Assembly: GCF_000005505.3 (NCBI RefSeq)
Contig: NC_016133.3
Span: forward strand, 14,384,001-14,448,000
From: Brachypodium distachyon
Lineage: Eukaryota > Streptophyta > Magnoliopsida > Poales > Poaceae
Length of the DNA stretch: 64,000 nucleotides
Reading direction: 5' to 3'
Below, piece by piece: positions 11,589 through 21,299 of the stretch. How positions within the stretch are numbered: position 1 is the first letter of the stretch; each line of letters opens with the position of its first letter. The notes below the pieces were generated by a model that saw only the letters and a list, made by a program, of their open reading frames with translations, was not told the origin of the DNA and did no database searches. Position numbers and translations under genes: made by a program.

Positions 11589-12926
11589 TGAAAGATCAGT
11601 ATGGTCAACTAGAGGAGGGGTTGAATAGGCGACTAACAAGTTTTACTTTTTCTTTTCACTTTTATGGGATACAAGCATCAATACATGGGTTCACTAAAAC
11701 GTCTAAATGATGAACACCCCTAGTATGATGCAATAACCGAAGCACGAGCACAAGCAATAAGTAATCAATTGAAACTTGCTTGATAGCCGAAGCACATGAT
11801 AAACAATTAAGCTTTGCAAGTAAGTAAAGGGGCAAGAATGATACCACACGGGGAGACGAAGATTTCACCGGAGTTCCACCTATTGGGGTCGGTGTACGTC
11901 TCCGTTTGGAGGAATGCTCTACCACAAAGGTAGAGGCGCCACAAAGGATCACTCTATTCTCCAACTCACCACACCACAAAGGTGGGATGAGCTCTCACAA
12001 CACCACAAAGGTGAGGTGAGTTCCACTAGTGGCTTCCTTGAGGGCGAACGCCGAACCCTTACAAACAAAGAGAAGGGCACGACTTCACAACTTAATTGGA
12101 GGCTCCTTCCCGAATCCTCAAGCACCTCCTCACAAGATTGAAGGCCTTGAAGAGACACATTCCGGCTAGGGATCCCAAAATCTCAAGAGTAACAAAGTCC
12201 ACAAAGGAAACAAGGGGAATCAACATTTTGCTTTGGTGAAACCCTAGATCTAGATCTCCTCCTCCAATCCTCAAAGAATCAACAAGGGGGGAGCTCTATG
12301 GAGGGAGATATAGCACTTTGAAGCTTTAGAAATGGTGTGGAGAGAGTTGGGCTTCAGATAAGTTCATCCCGAGGTAGGGGATGACTATTTATGGGGGTCC
12401 CGAAATCTAACCATTATGCACTAAGTCTGGCAGGGGAGGAAGTTCCGGTCATACCCCGGAAGTTCCGGTAACCCGGAACTTCCGTCCTTGTTCCGGTCCA
12501 ACCTCCGCCAAACACAAATGAATTCCAGTAGCATCACGAGGTAGGCCGGACTTTGGGTGGAAGTTCCTCCCTACCGGAGATAGGCCGGAAGTTCCGGGCC
12601 TGGAACAGACCTGGCAACACAGTTAGACTTTGGGTGGCTCTCTCTCGCACGGGTAGCCTTTATGTGGGTGCAAATATGATAGTTTGTGTAGGTGAAGTTG
12701 ATTCACCCACTACCTTCCCCTGTGGACTCCCTCTTAATAGTACGGAGTTCCTACGACTCAATATAAATAAAAAGCCACTAAACACCGGTACGCTTCTTTC
12801 CTTTTTGAGGGCAACGAACCGTCTTGTGCCATATGATCTCAAATCTGAAACACTCGAGCACACGGTTAGTCCACGAGTCATGTTGTCATTAACACCAAAA
12901 CACTTAGGGATCGAAATGCTCTTTCA
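11589..12926 (-). mobile_element. Solo LTR between gag and the primer site, 1338 bp, ACCTT target duplication
   Basis: It starts TGAAAGATCAG at 11589 and ends GCTCTTTCA at 12926, giving mirrored ends TGAAAGA/TCTTTCA. ACCTT flanks it on both sides (11584-11588 and 12927-12931). The insertion sits one base left of the primer-binding site of the host element. Its left end (G-rich run, GTTGAATAGGCG) resembles that of the host LTR at 12946, so it is probably the same or a sister Copia family. Confidence 0.86.
12430..12610. repeat. Cluster of short CCGGAAGTTCCGG-like palindromes in the solo LTR
   Basis: Several copies of GGAAGTTCCGG or its variant GGAACTTCCG occur within about 180 bp (near 12440, 12461, 12475, 12563 and 12588). 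They belong to the LTR and are not tied to any gene. Confidence 0.6.
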
Positions 12927-12931
12927 ACCTT

Positions 12932-12943
12932 GCTCTGATACCA
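12932..12943 (-). other. Retrotransposon primer-binding site
   Basis: The minus strand reads TGGTATCAGAGC, complementary to the 3' end of initiator methionine tRNA, the usual primer of plant Copia elements. It lies two bases from the LTR boundary at 12946 and fixes the element's orientation as minus. Confidence 0.9.
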
Positions 12944-12945
12944 AT

Positions 12946-15621
12946 TGAAAAGACCTCGATGTCGCCTAGAGGGGGGGAGTGAATAGGCGTTTTAAAACTT
13001 CTACGGATTTGGCTTTATATATATCCTAAATGTGGAATTAAACTAGTCAGACATTTTCAAGCACAAATTATAAATATGCTAGGCTTAACTAAGTGCACCC
13101 ACAATAAAAGCTAAAGCAAGATGAGCACTTACTAAAGAACAACCTAGCACAATATATAAGATAGCACAAAGCACATATAAGATAATATATGACTTCAAGC
13201 ATGATGGCTATCACAAATTAAAGCACAAGTGAATGAACTCGGTTTAGGAATACCCGAGGCACGCAGAGATGATGATTTATCCTGATGTTCACTTCCTACG
13301 AAGCTAATCACCGTTGGAGAGGTGCGGGCACCACAAGCCCGAATAGCCGTGAAAGGGCACACCCAACTCCTTGAGCCTCCCACACCAAAGTAGGAACTCA
13401 ATCACTAAGATGGCTAGCTTCTTCCTCCACTCCGGAGATGGCAAGCTCCACAAACACTTCACAAAGCACCACAAAGGAGAACCTCGGGCCTCTTCACAAT
13501 CTCCAGGAAGAGGTCATCGGGGCAACAACCACTAAGCCGTCTAGGAGGAGAACTTCCAAGAGTAACAACCTCACGAGCTCTCACTCGAACTAATCAAGGT
13601 GGAGAGCTCAAACCAATGCACCAAATGCAAAGCAAGAACACAAGAAATGCTCAAATCCCTCTCTCCCAAATCTCACCCAAATCAACAAATGGATTGGAGA
13701 AAATAGAGAGTAGGAACAAGGAGGAGATCAACAAATGAACTCTCCAAATAGATCTACAAACTCCCTTCAAATGGATGGAAGATTTGGGGCTTGGGGGAGG
13801 TGGAGAAAGCTCTCAAAGAATGGGGATTTTCGGCTCTTGGAACCCTAAACCCGATGGGGAAGAAGACCCCTATTTATAGGGCCCCCAAAATCTACCCGTT
13901 AGACATAGATTTTGCGACCCAGAGGCAATCCCGGAGGCTCCGAGATTCATTCCGGACCAAACCCGAAGCTACTGGACACACCCGGAGGCAATCCCGCAGG
14001 TTTCGGATTTAAATCCGGGCTGCCCAAAACTGCAGCACAACACACACGAAAACGGCGATAACTTTTGCAAACGAACTCTGATTTTGATGAACTTGGTCTC
14101 GTTTCGAAGAAGACAACGAGCTTTACATTTTAACACAGAAAACCAGAAAAGATGAACCAAAAGAGATGATGCAAGATATGCAAAGGTCTGAGCACTCTAT
14201 GCACGACATGTTCAAGTTACTGCCCGAAAGACCCTCTTGATAGAATGGCTATCAAACCTATAAACCGGTCTCTCACCAAACTCCTTGAGACCGGTAAAAC
14301 TAGGAAAACCTAGCTAAATATACCTTTGCCTTGAGCAATCCACTTTAAGTTGATCTTGACGTTCATGCTTGTCTCACTTTGGAATACTTCTTTTGATCAC
14401 GGTCACTTGGTGAAGATTGTCAATTTGCTCCCCCCATACTCCAATGTGGGAGACCATTACTTTAAGCAAATATTCACAAGTACATTACCAAAAATTAGAC
14501 GACAAGGTTCAAGCATGTACTCTCTTTGTATGCTCATCTTGAACTTGCACAATTCGACCTTGATGACCGTCCTCCATATGGGCTATAAAAGGTTGTTCCT
14601 TCAAAGTTCTCCCATATGTATCACCTAACCCTCAACCAAGTAACATATACATAATATGGGTTAGTCCACAAGTTCAATATACGATTGCTTACCATATGCT
14701 TCATGCATATAATCCTCGAGGTGTTGTTCTTGAACTTGCTCTTCTCAACCTTCAGAATAATCACCACTTGATGTCATCTCTCATGGGCTATATGAAATCT
14801 TCCTTTTTGATCCAAACCCATGAGTTGCACCTAACCCACATATCGATATACCAAATACATAATTTATGGGTTAGTTCACAAAGGCAATTGACAAATGCTT
14901 ACCATACCACTAGATCACACGCCGTACATCACTTATGCTTGTGTGCACTTCATTTCGGTCAACCTTCATACTTGCTTCACTTTCCATCTTTATGATAGCT
15001 TGAAGCCAATAATGAACTCTTCACTTAACCTTCGTTGCTTCAAGACTTAATCACCAAATGCACTCTCAGGACCATACATGGGATTCAGCATGAATATCAC
15101 TTTGGTCTTCTTTATTCTCTCTATCGCAATATCTTGAGACACATAATGGATTCTTCACTTGAGTGCTTGCTCCATAACTCGGTCAACCATGACTCAACTC
15201 ATGAGCTCAACATAACCTTATCATGAAACCATATGTTGAATCCTTATTTTGTAATCATTCTCTCAAGATATTAATCCTTCACGGGAACTTCACTTTCTTC
15301 TTCTTGATAATATTTGATTCACTCATTGAAATCCAATTCATGCTTTCAATTCAATATACTTTTCTTACTAGCATTCCTTGAATTAAAGCTCAATGCAAAC
15401 CACTTATGCAAAAGGATTGTCATCGGATACCAAAACCACACATCCAATTGTCAACAACTCAATGTATATCTTTATCTTCATGACATTTATCATTGAATTA
15501 ACCAAGTGGTCTTCCTTCATTGCCTATGAAACATTCCTTCAAATATATCTCAACTAAAACATTAGTCCATAGGGATTGTCATTAATTACCAAAACCACAC
15601 ATGGGGCAACATGTACTTTCA
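12946..15621 (-). repeat. 5' LTR of the Copia element, 2676 bp
   Basis: It starts TGAAAAGACCTCG at 12946, directly beside the primer site, and ends ACATGTACTTTCA at 15621. The outer 5 bp are AGTAG (15622-15626), half of the element's target duplication; the partner end is lost. The segment 14562-15340 is repeated at 719-1497. Open frames such as those near 14350-15000 are LTR sequence. Confidence 0.82.
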
Positions 15622-16045
15622 AGTAGACTAGTAAGAGTTATTGCTGCTGCACTGTGTATGTTTCCAGATACAGAAAAGTCAGAAACTCAGAATTTGGAGG
15701 TTTTCATGTTTGCAACCATTTGCCTAGCTATCCACTGCAGTTTGTTTTGTTGTCAAGACCGATGAAGATGTCAGTCAATGTATTCATCTTCTATTACCAT
15801 CTTATAGTAATCAGTTAATATCGGTAGTTAATCTTAATTAAGTGTCAAAGAAAGACTGGCTTCCAGATCTGGATGTGAATCTCTTTTTTCCCCTTAAGTG
15901 GTCTGAAATGCCAGCTCCAATATGAATGGCGGCACATTTCCATTATATAGTACATGCCAGTATGCCACTGCCAAATAAAGAAGTTTTACATGCTAGGCTG
16001 CTGCAGAACATGGAGAATCCTTTTGGAATTGCCACTTTTGTAAGG
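15622..16045 (+). repeat. Diverged upstream copy of the block at 19465-19905
   Basis: This block begins at the outer edge of the Copia LTR and follows 19465-19905 in order. Shared parts are ACTAAGAGTTA, CTGAGAA/CAGAATT.GGAGG, GTTGTCAAGAC, AGTGTCAAAGAAAGA, CCAGATCTGGAT, GCCACTGCCAAATAAAGAA, GGCTGCTGCAGAACA and GCCACTTTTGTAA. Nothing protein-coding is evident. The other copy lies just downstream of the RING gene, so this one may be the downstream region of a lost or displaced upstream gene copy. Confidence 0.75.
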
Positions 16046-16384
16046 GAAGAAGATTGCATTACAGAGTGAGGAGAAGGCGGCAAGGTTGATGCCACCAAAG
16101 ACCTTACAGAGTGCAGATGTGCTAGACCTATAGTTTTGGAAATGTGGCACCACATCTATCTAGCAATGCAAGTGTGAAAAAGAGCAAGGCATGCAGTGAG
16201 GCGCACAAGCAATATGAAAAGGGGGGAAGCGAGCGAATGTTGGGGAGACAAGGAGAAGGCTATGGTGGGAATATAGTGAAGAAGAATGAGCGTCAAGAGG
16301 AAGATCAATTGGAGGTTCACACAATATGGTTTTACGGTTTAGTCACGAACACTGCACGTCAGATGATCCATTCACTCTGTCCTA

Positions 16385-16475
16385 CTCCCTCTGATTCACA
16401 ATAAGTGTTTCGATTTAGTACAACTTTGTACTAAATTAGTACAAAATCTGAGACACTTATTATGAATCGGAGGGA
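16385..16475. mobile_element. Stowaway-like MITE, 91 bp
   Basis: The inverted ends are CTCCCTCTGATTCACAATAA and TCCCTCCGATTCATAATAAG read from each side, flanked by TA (16383-16384, 16476-16477). The whole element folds into a near-perfect hairpin. Confidence 0.85.
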
Positions 16476-17634
16476 TACAGAAGGTTGATGTAAGGGCTCC
16501 AATAGTCTCAGCCCGCAATCGATCGAAAGGGGTAGGTCCGCATCGAAATCCCCTTTTGTTTATTAACCACCCTGGAACCCTGGTAATAAACATAGGGGGT
16601 GTCTTCTATCAGAGGCTGACGCACACCGCCTCTCGCACCAACATGCACACATACACATGCCAGCAATCCCATAAACGAGTGCTAAATTGATCCATAACGT
16701 AGATCAGAGAATACATGGTTTGTCCTATGCGTCACAGACCATGGAGCATACCGTCTACGCCACTGAATCCACATGATCATATGGATCCCTGCCGAAATCC
16801 GTCCCACCGCTGATAGCGGAAAGCTTTCCAGAGCAAAGCGATTCACCTCCCCGCCGCAAGAACTGCTCGCGGTCCATGGGCAAAACCCTTGCCGGCAGCA
16901 TCCCGTCGATTCAACCCGACGCTTGTGAACTTTCAAAGAATCCCTGTAAGGTTAGGCCAAATACCTAGTTTTTGGTCCCGTCCTTTTCGTCTTATGCTTA
17001 GATCCGTACGGCTTTCCGGCCGTCACAACCGTCCCCGGCACAGCAATCTCGTCTTTTACTGCTCGGGTTAGCATTGGCGTGTAGAGGTGCTAATTTGGTA
17101 TGTTTTGTCGAAGGGTTGAAAGCACGTGCACATAGCGTGCGGACAGCATGTAGTGGTCCAACTCGCTGTTTCTAAGTTAATTAGGTATGAATTGAAATCG
17201 ATCTTGCAAAAGAGTCGAAGAAAAAACGCTCAATAAAAACGAGAAAATAGACAAATTTTACAAGTTTCCTTTTAATTAGAAGATGAATTCCGGACCACCG
17301 CTCCGCAACCGGTCTCCGACTCTCCGGTCTCCCCTCTGCTTTCTTTTTCATCTATCTCCATCTTTTCCTTCGTGAGCCGCACCGAGCCCTCGTTCTGCCC
17401 CATCTCGCTGCCGACCGCCCCAGCCCCCTCGCTCATCTTCTTCCTCGAGCTAGCGCCGCCGCTGCCGGTGGATCCCCCTTCGATTCTCTCGCTCCCGACC
17501 GTTTCTCCTCCCATCTCTCCCAGTTCCATCTCCTAAACCTTCCCCGATTTGTAACTGAGCCAAGAATCGAGGTACGGCGGCCGCCCTACCTTGCCCTACT
17601 GCGTCCTCCGGCCCCTGCGTGCAGGTGTTCGGAC
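16476..17634. other. Intergenic and 5' region of the RING gene
   Basis: No supported gene is seen. From about 17285 to 17634 the sequence is pyrimidine- and GC-rich with no long plus-strand frame before the ATG, consistent with promoter and 5' UTR. A TATA box could not be assigned with confidence. Confidence 0.4.
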
Positions 17635-19179
17635 ATGGCGGGGGAGGATCCCGCGGAGGGAAGCCGGAGCAGGAGGCGGATGGATCTGAACCTGTACCTG
17701 GGCCTCCCTCCGTTGCCGCGGCCTCCAGGCCGGCTGGGTGCGGCTATGGACTGTCCGGCGCCGGCGCCGGCGCAGCTGCCGGATATGCCGGTTGCTGAAG
17801 CTCCAAGAACGGGTGAGCCGGAGGAGGTACAGCCCGCGGTGTACTCGCCGTCCAACGCGCTCTCCATGCCGGAGCTCTCCACTCCGGAGCTTTCGCTGAT
17901 AGATCCCATGATCATTGACTGGCTTGATGGCCTCACTGCTGACGGTGAAGAAGCTCTTTCTGCTGGTGAGCCAGCTGCGGTGCTTGACGCCCTCTCAGGT
18001 GATGCCAATGTCTCCCAACCGGTGCCGGCGCCACTGCCGCCTACTCTTGCTGGGTTGGAAGGGGTTCGTCTTGAATGGGTGGAAAGGCTTTCGCACCCTG
18101 CTGTGGTGCCTCCTGCCGTCCCAGGGGAGATGATCAGCACGACGCCCGGGCGTGGTGGCGGCACGTTTGAAGAGATGACGCCTGAGCTCCGCCTGCAGAG
18201 GCTGATCCAGGTGAGCGAACAGCACCGCATCGGGACTCCGGGACCAGTGACCCGTAACCAGCGGGCAACCAGTCCAGGAGCGGATAGACTGCTGCAGGCC
18301 ATCAAGCGGTCTCATAACTCTCTAGGCACATCAAAGGGTGCTGTCAACGATGAGATCTGCGAATGCAACTCCAGTTTTGACTGCAATATCTGCTTAGAAG
18401 CAGCCAAAGAGCCAGTGGTTACGCCGTGCGGCCACCTCTTCTGCTGGCCATGCTTGTACCAGTGGCTCCATGGATATTCAGTCCACTCTGAGTGCCCTAT
18501 CTGCAAGGGAGAGGTGCTCGAAGTAAACGTCACACCCATTTATGGAAGATCAGATGATGAACGGGGCGCCTCCAACAATGACATCCCTCCTAGGCCTCGT
18601 GCTAACAGAACTGAGAGCTTGAGGCAGCAGCTGCAAACGCAAGATCCAAGAGGCATCGCAAACATGGTGAGGCGGTTGATAGAAAATCAGGATACAGTGA
18701 GAGCCCATTCTGCTGCACCTGCAGGCGGGGTTGAGGTGACTGTGCTTCCTGCAGCCCGGCCAAGGGCTAGGGTTCGGCGACAGCAAAGACAAGATAATCT
18801 TAATTCACGTTCCCCAATACTGGGGCATCCGGGCAATACAGCTTCGCCAACACTGCAGCACGGGAGCAATGATGCTCCTCAGGGTGGCAATGAGGTTACA
18901 TTTTCCCCAGTAGTGCTGCAAGTGGGTAATATGGCTTCGCCAACACTGCAGCACGGGGGCAATGATGCCCCTCAGGGTGGCAATCAGGTTACATTGCCAT
19001 CTTCTAGTGCTGATAATGTTGCACTGGCAATTCCTCAGCAATCATCATCTATGGAGCAGGCATCGACTTCCAGCACCGTGGCTGTTATAGTGGGGCAGGC
19101 AGCCCAAAGTAGGAGATCGAGGCCTTCTGAGTACGCCATAAGCACAAGGAGAACAAGGAGGAGGCAGCAGCAGCAGTAG
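17635..19179 (+). CDS. C3HC4 RING-finger E3 ubiquitin ligase (RMA/RNF5-like RING) with N-terminal EAR-like motif
   Basis: This is a 514-residue intronless frame. A single C3HC4 RING spans residues 250-290 (Cys250, 253, 265; His267; Cys270, 273, 287, 290), with the CNICLE...PVVTPCGHLFCWPCLYQWL style of the RMA1/RNF5/RNF185 group, which recruit E2 enzymes and ubiquitinate ER clients. Unlike RMA proteins it has no C-terminal membrane helix: the tail is basic (RRTRRRQQQQ), so location is open. Residues 17-24 read DLNLYLGL, an LxLxL/EAR-like repression motif. The middle is acidic and proline-rich, and residues 393-454 hold two 31-residue tandem repeats. The ATG at 17635 is the first in frame and fits the GC-rich start typical of grass genes. 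Ubiquitin ligase activity is family knowledge; substrates are unknown. Confidence 0.9.
   Translation: MAGEDPAEGSRSRRRMDLNLYLGLPPLPRPPGRLGAAMDCPAPAPAQLPDMPVAEAPRTGEPEEVQPAVYSPSNALSMPELSTPELSLIDPMIIDWLDGLTADGEEALSAGEPAAVLDALSGDANVSQPVPAPLPPTLAGLEGVRLEWVERLSHPAVVPPAVPGEMISTTPGRGGGTFEEMTPELRLQRLIQVSEQHRIGTPGPVTRNQRATSPGADRLLQAIKRSHNSLGTSKGAVNDEICECNSSFDCNICLEAAKEPVVTPCGHLFCWPCLYQWLHGYSVHSECPICKGEVLEVNVTPIYGRSDDERGASNNDIPPRPRANRTESLRQQLQTQDPRGIANMVRRLIENQDTVRAHSAAPAGGVEVTVLPAARPRARVRRQQRQDNLNSRSPILGHPGNTASPTLQHGSNDAPQGGNEVTFSPVVLQVGNMASPTLQHGGNDAPQGGNQVTLPSSSADNVALAIPQQSSSMEQASTSSTVAVIVGQAAQSRRSRPSEYAISTRRTRRRQQQQ
18810..18995 (+). repeat. Two tandem 93-bp coding repeats in the RING gene
   Basis: Units 18810-18902 and 18903-18995 encode 31 residues each around the shared core ASPTLQHG.NDAPQGGN. 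The second halves are almost identical at DNA level and the first halves diverged, so the frame is preserved. The segment lies C-terminal to the RING in a disordered-looking region. Confidence 0.85.
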
Positions 19180-19205
19180 GTAAAGGTGGTGCTGCCATTT
19201 TCAGC

Positions 19206-19211
19206 AATAAA
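19206..19211 (+). other. Possible polyadenylation signal of the RING gene
   Basis: AATAAA lies 27 bp after the stop codon and is the nearest canonical signal. Plant signals are loose, so the actual cleavage site may be further downstream. Confidence 0.35.
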
Positions 19212-19464
19212 ACTTAGGGGTTCCCTAAAACTTATATAGATTATGCCCCATTGTTACCATGGTTGGCTCCCAAAACATGTTGGGATCTTAATGTAGGTTT
19301 GTATATCATGTTTGTTGTATATGCTATCGCTCGCTCATGTGTACTCTTTTCATGGCAAATGAGTTAAACTTCCGGTTTCAGCATACTTTGCTGTGTTGTT
19401 AGTTCTTAGTGTGTATGCTGGTATAAATTTTCTTGATATTGCATCTGTTACCTATATATAAAGT

Positions 19465-19905
19465 GGATTACTAAGAGTTACCTCTGCGCTGTGTATGGGT
19501 ATGCCATTTTGTTTCCTGATACTGAGAACTCAGAATTCGGAGGTTGTCAGGTGAGCATCTTTGCTGAGCTACAGTTTCTGTGTTGTCAGGTGAGCATCAT
19601 TGCTGAGCTACAGTTTCTGTGTTGTCAGGTGAGCATCTTTGCTGAGCTACAGTTTTTGTGTTGTCAAGACTAAAGACCAATGAAGATAGCAACCAATGCA
19701 CTGTCCTTCTATTTTCCTCTTATAGTGATCAGTTCATGTCAGTAGTTAATCTACTAATCTAGTGTCAAAGAAAGATTGTCTCATCCAGATCTGGATAAAT
19801 CTCTTTCTTAGATTTCCATGTACATGCCACTGCCAAATAAAGAATTTTATGTTAAGGCTGCTGCAGAACAAGAATAATCCTTTTGGATTTGCCACTTTTG
19901 TAACG
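19465..19905 (+). repeat. Downstream copy of the block at 15622-16045
   Basis: It starts about 285 bp after the RING stop codon. It follows the upstream block in order but contains a 39-bp triplication (19547-19665) that the upstream copy has only once. No gene is seen in it. Confidence 0.75.
19547..19665 (+). repeat. Three tandem 39-bp repeats
   Basis: Three nearly identical units of GTTGTCAGGTGAGCATCTTT-type sequence differ at one or two bases each. Because 39 is a multiple of three, a short open frame runs through them (19491-19673), but I see no support for it being a gene. Confidence 0.9.
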
Positions 19906-20054
19906 ACAGGTGTATTTTTTGCAGTGACATGGGCTGATGGGGGCATCCACACTTTTGTGCCACTAGTATAGCAAGCCACAACAGGTGTATTTTTGCAGTG
20001 ACATGGGCTGATGGGGGCATCCACACTTTTGTGCCACTAGTATAGCAAGCCACA
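19906..20054 (+). repeat. Two tandem ~75-bp repeats
   Basis: Units 19906-19980 and 19981-20054 are identical except for the length of one T run (six versus five T). Such identity indicates a recent duplication. Confidence 0.95.
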
Positions 20055-21299
20055 ATTTTCGCAACGCCCAAATTGGTTGCCACAAGTGTGGCGAAGTTAG
20101 CTAACAGCGAGTCCATGATAGATGGGGTGAGGATAAGAAAGTGTGGCACCCTACAACTGTGTCTGCAATGTTTGGCCAAATATGACTACTAAGTACTAAC
20201 CAAACATGTCATGGTATAAGTAGATAACACATAAATAGGATGTTATGTTTTTGTACTGGTAATGGCAACAGTAGTCTACTTTTTCCCGAAAATAGAATAA
20301 GTCTAGTTTGAACCGAATCTCACATGGGGCAATATCATCATTTGCCGGGCCCTTCATATCTGAAGCCGGCCATCCTTTTGTTGCAAATGGAAAGACAATC
20401 AGATTGGTGCAAATGGACGAATGTCATTTACATTTCAGCTGTATCATTTGGTTGCCAGAACATTTTACAGCATATTTCCCTCATGAAACATGAAGATAAT
20501 GATCGTGGGTTCCTTCGCAACCTCCAGAAGGATCATCATTAACATATTGCTGGATGTCAGGACGATTGAATGAATTCGTCCAGTGTTTAATGTATCCAAT
20601 CAACTGCCAGATGTTAGCATGGACACTGTTGAACTGTAGATTTGTGATGTCTTTGCATGGACGTTTTGTACAAGACAAAATGTCAGGCTGCTGACTTGCA
20701 ACTACCTTGCTGGAGGCAGATCACCACCTTTTTCTTCAGCATGGCTTCTGCAAAGAGAGTCAGCGACTGTTTCCTCAGTGGCACAATATGAATCTAGACA
20801 GCAGTGAGCTACAGGGCACCATCTCCGCGGGCCTGCAAAGACTCTTCCATAATATGCTTGAAATCTTTGTATGAATGCACGTTTTTTCATTGTAATATGC
20901 TGACGATTCCACTTGCTTGAGATCTTTGTACTCCAGCTAATGTAATTTGCCTTGTGCCCTTTTACCCTATTCTGAAACGAAATGCACATTTCTTGCGAGG
21001 TTTCCAGAAAACAAAACTCCAAGTTACAATAGGGATCATGGTCTTCACCAAGAATCAGTGACCTTGGTCAATATCCATATCATGCATGTTTTACCTTGCA
21101 CAAAGTGCTTGGGATAGCGGAAAAAAAGGTGTACTTCATCAATTAGATCGCACACATGCTGGGATGGCCATCTACCATACCCACCATAAAATTGGTGATT
21201 AGATAATCATGTGCCAAAGAAATGGTTCAATTAGCACTGGTGTTTTCCATTTCATCCTGATCCTTAGAAGGCCCAGTAGTCAGCTATGTACATACACAA
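20055..21299. other. Intergenic region and 3' side of the PPR gene
   Basis: No supported gene or transposon end is seen. The right part probably includes the 3' UTR of the minus-strand PPR gene that ends at 21300. Confidence 0.4.

Larger units (their letters stand above)
719..15621 (-). mobile_element. Degenerate Copia-type (SIRE/Maximus-like) LTR retrotransposon with nested insertions
   Basis: Read on the minus strand the order is 5' LTR (12946-15621), primer-binding site (12932-12943), gag (11547 down to 8037, broken), AT-rich non-coding internal DNA (8036 down to 1498) and a truncated LTR piece (1497 down to 719). The LTR piece matches 14562-15340 almost base for base. No protease, integrase, reverse transcriptase or RNase H reading frame is visible. 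Three solo LTRs and one MITE lie inside and account for about 6.2 kb. The element therefore cannot move on its own. Assignment to the SIRE/Maximus lineage rests on the gag zinc knuckles and C-terminal sequence style and on the long LTR with a G-rich start; it is an inference without a database search. The left end is not intact, so no target duplication can be paired for the whole element. Confidence 0.8.

Noticed and set aside
12553..12948. 131-codon plus frame
   Set aside because: Runs through the LTR end and primer site of retroelements; no domain.
17586..18305. 239-codon minus frame opposite the RING gene
   Set aside because: It is the antisense shadow of GC-rich coding sequence; the plus strand has the RING domain.
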